Source: Poseidonibacter lekithochrous (GTDB taxonomy: Bacteria > Campylobacterota > Campylobacteria > Campylobacterales > Arcobacteraceae). Taken from it: a stretch of DNA of 64,000 nucleotides. The position numbers were made by a program, and so were the translations under genes. The DNA lies in NCBI RefSeq assembly GCF_018861145.1, contig NZ_JAHKQT010000042.1, positions 110,316 to 174,315 of the forward strand, in the 5' to 3' direction. The notes below the pieces were generated by a model. It saw only the letters and a list, made by a program, of their open reading frames with translations, was not told the DNA's origin and did not search any database. Below, in pieces: positions 62,349 to 64,000 of the stretch (positions within the stretch are counted from its first letter, which is position 1; every line of letters begins with the position of its first letter).

Positions 62349-62843
62349 ATGAAAGATAAAATTAAAAAGTATTTAAAAGAAACTATAATCTTTGTTGTAA
62401 TACTTACAATTGCGATGAATGCATTAAGTTATTATAGAGCACTAGATTTAAATAAAGAAAATTTAAACATAGAAAATTTTAAATCACTTAATAATATAGA
62501 ATACAAAGTACCAACAAACAAACCAATCATCGTTCATTTTTGGGCTACTTGGTGTCCTACATGTAAATTTGAAGCATCAAATATAGAAAAAATATCAAAA
62601 GATTATGAAGTTATTACAATTGCAGTTCAATCAGGAACAAAAGAAGAGATACAAAAATATTTGGATGATAATAAATTTACATTTAAAGTTGTAAATGATG
62701 AAGATGGATATTACTCAAGAAAATTTAATATAAAAGCTTTTCCAACTACACTCATTTTTGATAAAGATAAAAATCTAAAATTTTCAGAAGTAGGATACAC
62801 AACAACTGCAGGCTTATACTCACGAATGGCTCTAATTAAATAG
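62349..62843 (+). CDS. Membrane-anchored thioredoxin-fold protein (TlpA/ScsD-like)
   Basis: This is a 164-residue protein with an N-terminal membrane anchor (about 11-30, IIFVVILTIAMNALS) and a periplasmic thioredoxin fold. The active site is Cys69-Pro-Thr-Cys72 in FWATWCPTCKFE, and the cis-proline loop is AFPTTLIF. The CPTC box and the anchor match disulfide oxidoreductases of the ScsD/TlpA type. It has its own likely promoter (TG-TATACT at about 62311-62318) and an AAGGAAAG ribosome-binding site. It stands alone between lhgO and the tautomerase-like gene. Confidence 0.87.
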   Translation: MKDKIKKYLKETIIFVVILTIAMNALSYYRALDLNKENLNIENFKSLNNIEYKVPTNKPIIVHFWATWCPTCKFEASNIEKISKDYEVITIAVQSGTKEEIQKYLDDNKFTFKVVNDEDGYYSRKFNIKAFPTTLIFDKDKNLKFSEVGYTTTAGLYSRMALIK

Positions 62844-63007
62844 AAATTTATCAAATTATAGAGGCTACAAGTAGAATAGCTATATTTTACAATTATTCGT
62901 AAAAGTATTTCTTAAAAAGAACGACCATATATAATTTTTTATATGCCATTTTGTAATACATAACTAAACTTTTTTGTGTTAGCATATTAAAAATAAAAGG
63001 ACTTAAT

Positions 63008-63400
63008 ATGCCTCATTTACAATTTGAAATAAATAAAAAAATAAAAAATAAAACAAAAGAAAAATTTATAAACGAAGTTATGACAATCTTCTCAAAAGTT
63101 ATGGATACAGGAACTGATCATATAGCAATTAGTATTAGAGAATATGATAAATATTCTTTATCAATTGGAAGAGCAGATATAAAAAATGGTATTTGTTTAA
63201 TGGACTTAGATATAAGAGAAGGTAGAACTATTGAAAAAAGAAGAGAATTAGTTCTCTTATATATGGATTTAGTTAAAAAATTTTTTAAAATTAAAAAAAG
63301 AAATCAATATACTACACTTACAGAACATAAAGGCGAAGATTTTCATCTAGTAGAAAAATATTTAAGTTCATGGGAAAAAGGAGAAGATCCTCTTGCCTAG
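63008..63400 (+). CDS. Tautomerase-superfamily protein
   Basis: This is a 130-residue protein. Met1 is followed by Pro2 (MPHLQFEIN), the N-terminal proline that acts as catalytic base in the tautomerase/MIF superfamily. The body has two beta-alpha-beta-like halves (DHIAISIREYDKYSLSIGRA, then GICLMDLDIREGRTIEKRRE), as in 5-carboxymethyl-2-hydroxymuconate isomerase. The C-terminal 30 residues (HKGEDFHLVEKYLSSW) exceed the usual core. Substrate unknown. AAAAGGACTTAAT gives the ribosome-binding site. Confidence 0.75.
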   Translation: MPHLQFEINKKIKNKTKEKFINEVMTIFSKVMDTGTDHIAISIREYDKYSLSIGRADIKNGICLMDLDIREGRTIEKRRELVLLYMDLVKKFFKIKKRNQYTTLTEHKGEDFHLVEKYLSSWEKGEDPLA

Positions 63401-63461
63401 ATTTGTTTACTTCTTAATTCAAATCAATAAATGAAAAAAACAAAAAGGTTATACTTAAAAT

Positions 63462-63797
63462 ATGAAATATTTTCTATTGCTTATTATATATATTAATTTA
63501 AACGCTGCCTATCCAGAACTCCTATTTAATGGAAATTGTGTTACTTGTCATAAAACAAACAATTTAAATAAATCAGCTCCTACAATACACGAAATAAAAA
63601 AAGAATATAAAAATGCATTTCCAAATAAAGAAGAATTTCTAAATTATATGACACAATGGGTATTAAGTCCTAAAAAAGAAACATCTTTAATGCAGGATAA
63701 AATAAAAGAGTATGGATTAATGCCTGATTTAGCATATGATAAAAGTACACTAAATAAAATATCAGAATATATATATGATAATAATTTTGAAGAATAA
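63462..63797 (+). CDS. Small periplasmic cytochrome c
   Basis: This is a 111-residue protein with a short signal peptide (about 1-16, hydrophobic LLLIIYINLNAA). A single class I haem site follows: Cys26, Cys29 and His30 in GNCVTCHKT. The axial methionine is probably in EYGLMPDLAY near residue 89. It is a soluble one-haem electron carrier; the redox partner is unknown. A TATACT at 63450-63455 is a possible -10 only a few bases upstream of the ATG, so the leader may be very short. Confidence 0.85.
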   Translation: MKYFLLLIIYINLNAAYPELLFNGNCVTCHKTNNLNKSAPTIHEIKKEYKNAFPNKEEFLNYMTQWVLSPKKETSLMQDKIKEYGLMPDLAYDKSTLNKISEYIYDNNFEE

Positions 63798-63915
63798 AAT
63801 TAAATATACAAAGAGATCCTTTAAGTACTATTCAACCTAAAAACCGCAAGAAAAACAAGAAAAAAGAGATAGAAACATAAATTTCAAAATTTAAACTACA
63901 TTTAAGTAATACCTC

Positions 63916-63944
63916 TTGACAAAGGGGAGGAAATCTCCTATAAT
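63916..63944 (+). promoter_or_regulatory. Consensus strong promoter, probably of a stable-RNA operon
   Basis: TTGACA at 63916-63921 and TATAAT at 63939-63944 are both perfect and exactly 17 bp apart, followed by the C-rich discriminator TCCCGTCC. The design matches the tRNA-Asn promoter at 46184-46212. A small dyad GGAG/CTCC lies in the spacer. From the expected start near 63951 to the window end at 64000 no coding sequence is visible, so an rRNA or tRNA operon downstream is likely. Confidence 0.7.
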
Positions 63945-64000
63945 TCCCGTCCAAAAACAGACGAACGATATCAAAAGTAAATGATAGAGGACAGATGGGA

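Overview
The window is a low-GC chromosomal segment that reads as a member of the Campylobacterota, most likely an Arcobacter-type organism. This placement is inferred from several things: AT-rich coding throughout, three histidine kinases with the HQWRQPL phosphoacceptor box common in that phylum, a TRAP-rich transporter set, Asn at the GyrA position where Helicobacter also has Asn, and housekeeping genes packed with 1-30 nt gaps. I see no prophage, insertion sequence or CRISPR array. Nearly all of it is ordinary core chromosome plus one lipooligosaccharide-type glycan locus.

Layout. 1-4161: the end of an ABC ATPase gene, a convergent MFS transporter and a Cache-PAS histidine kinase. 4208-11043: thiamine salvage. 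Two ABC transporter genes (ThiZ- and ThiX-like) are followed by a promoter and TPP riboswitch, then tenA, the ThiY-like binding protein, thiM, thiD, thiE and an Nramp-like transporter. 11170-15119: a soluble PAS chemoreceptor and a four-PAS kinase. 15238-18133 (minus): a DctPQM TRAP transporter. 18500-25372: gltB, gltD, an IMPase-family phosphatase and a ferredoxin. 25374-37826: ppx/gppA, an lpxL-type acyltransferase and a glycan locus with a nucleotide-sugar dehydrogenase, two ELM1-family proteins, three GT4-type transferases, a polysaccharide deacetylase, a possible GT52-like transferase and an O-antigen ligase. 37888-46059: rpmB, a K+ channel, argJ, a YdcH-type protein, gyrA, asd, a UPF0114 protein and hemE. 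46184-46585: three identical tRNA-Asn genes with a consensus promoter and a terminator.

46604-53444 joins Na+/H+ exchange and bicarbonate handling. nhaA is followed by a response regulator and kinase. A 27-residue membrane miniprotein is encoded on the minus strand with a strong Shine-Dalgarno site, then come an SbtA-like bicarbonate transporter, an SbtB-like PII protein, and purK-purE, whose first enzyme uses bicarbonate. The same 18-bp tandem-repeat element (15 of 18 identical) lies upstream of nhaA and upstream of the miniprotein, in the same orientation relative to each gene.

53535-62265 is a second regulated unit: kinase, response regulator, TAXI-type binding protein, fused TRAP permease, a lone winged-helix protein, a LUD-domain protein and L-2-hydroxyglutarate oxidase. 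11-bp phased GAAAC repeats occur at both the kinase and binding-protein promoters. They lie downstream of the -10 at one and upstream of it at the other, which suggests autorepression paired with activation of the transport genes. A different 11-bp phased repeat sits before the permease gene.

The window ends with a thioredoxin-fold protein, a tautomerase-like protein, a small cytochrome c and a consensus promoter with a GC-rich discriminator that probably drives a stable-RNA operon beyond the edge. The best candidates for something undescribed are the nhaA/miniprotein/sbtAB/purKE region and the TAXI/LhgO unit with its mirrored operator placement.
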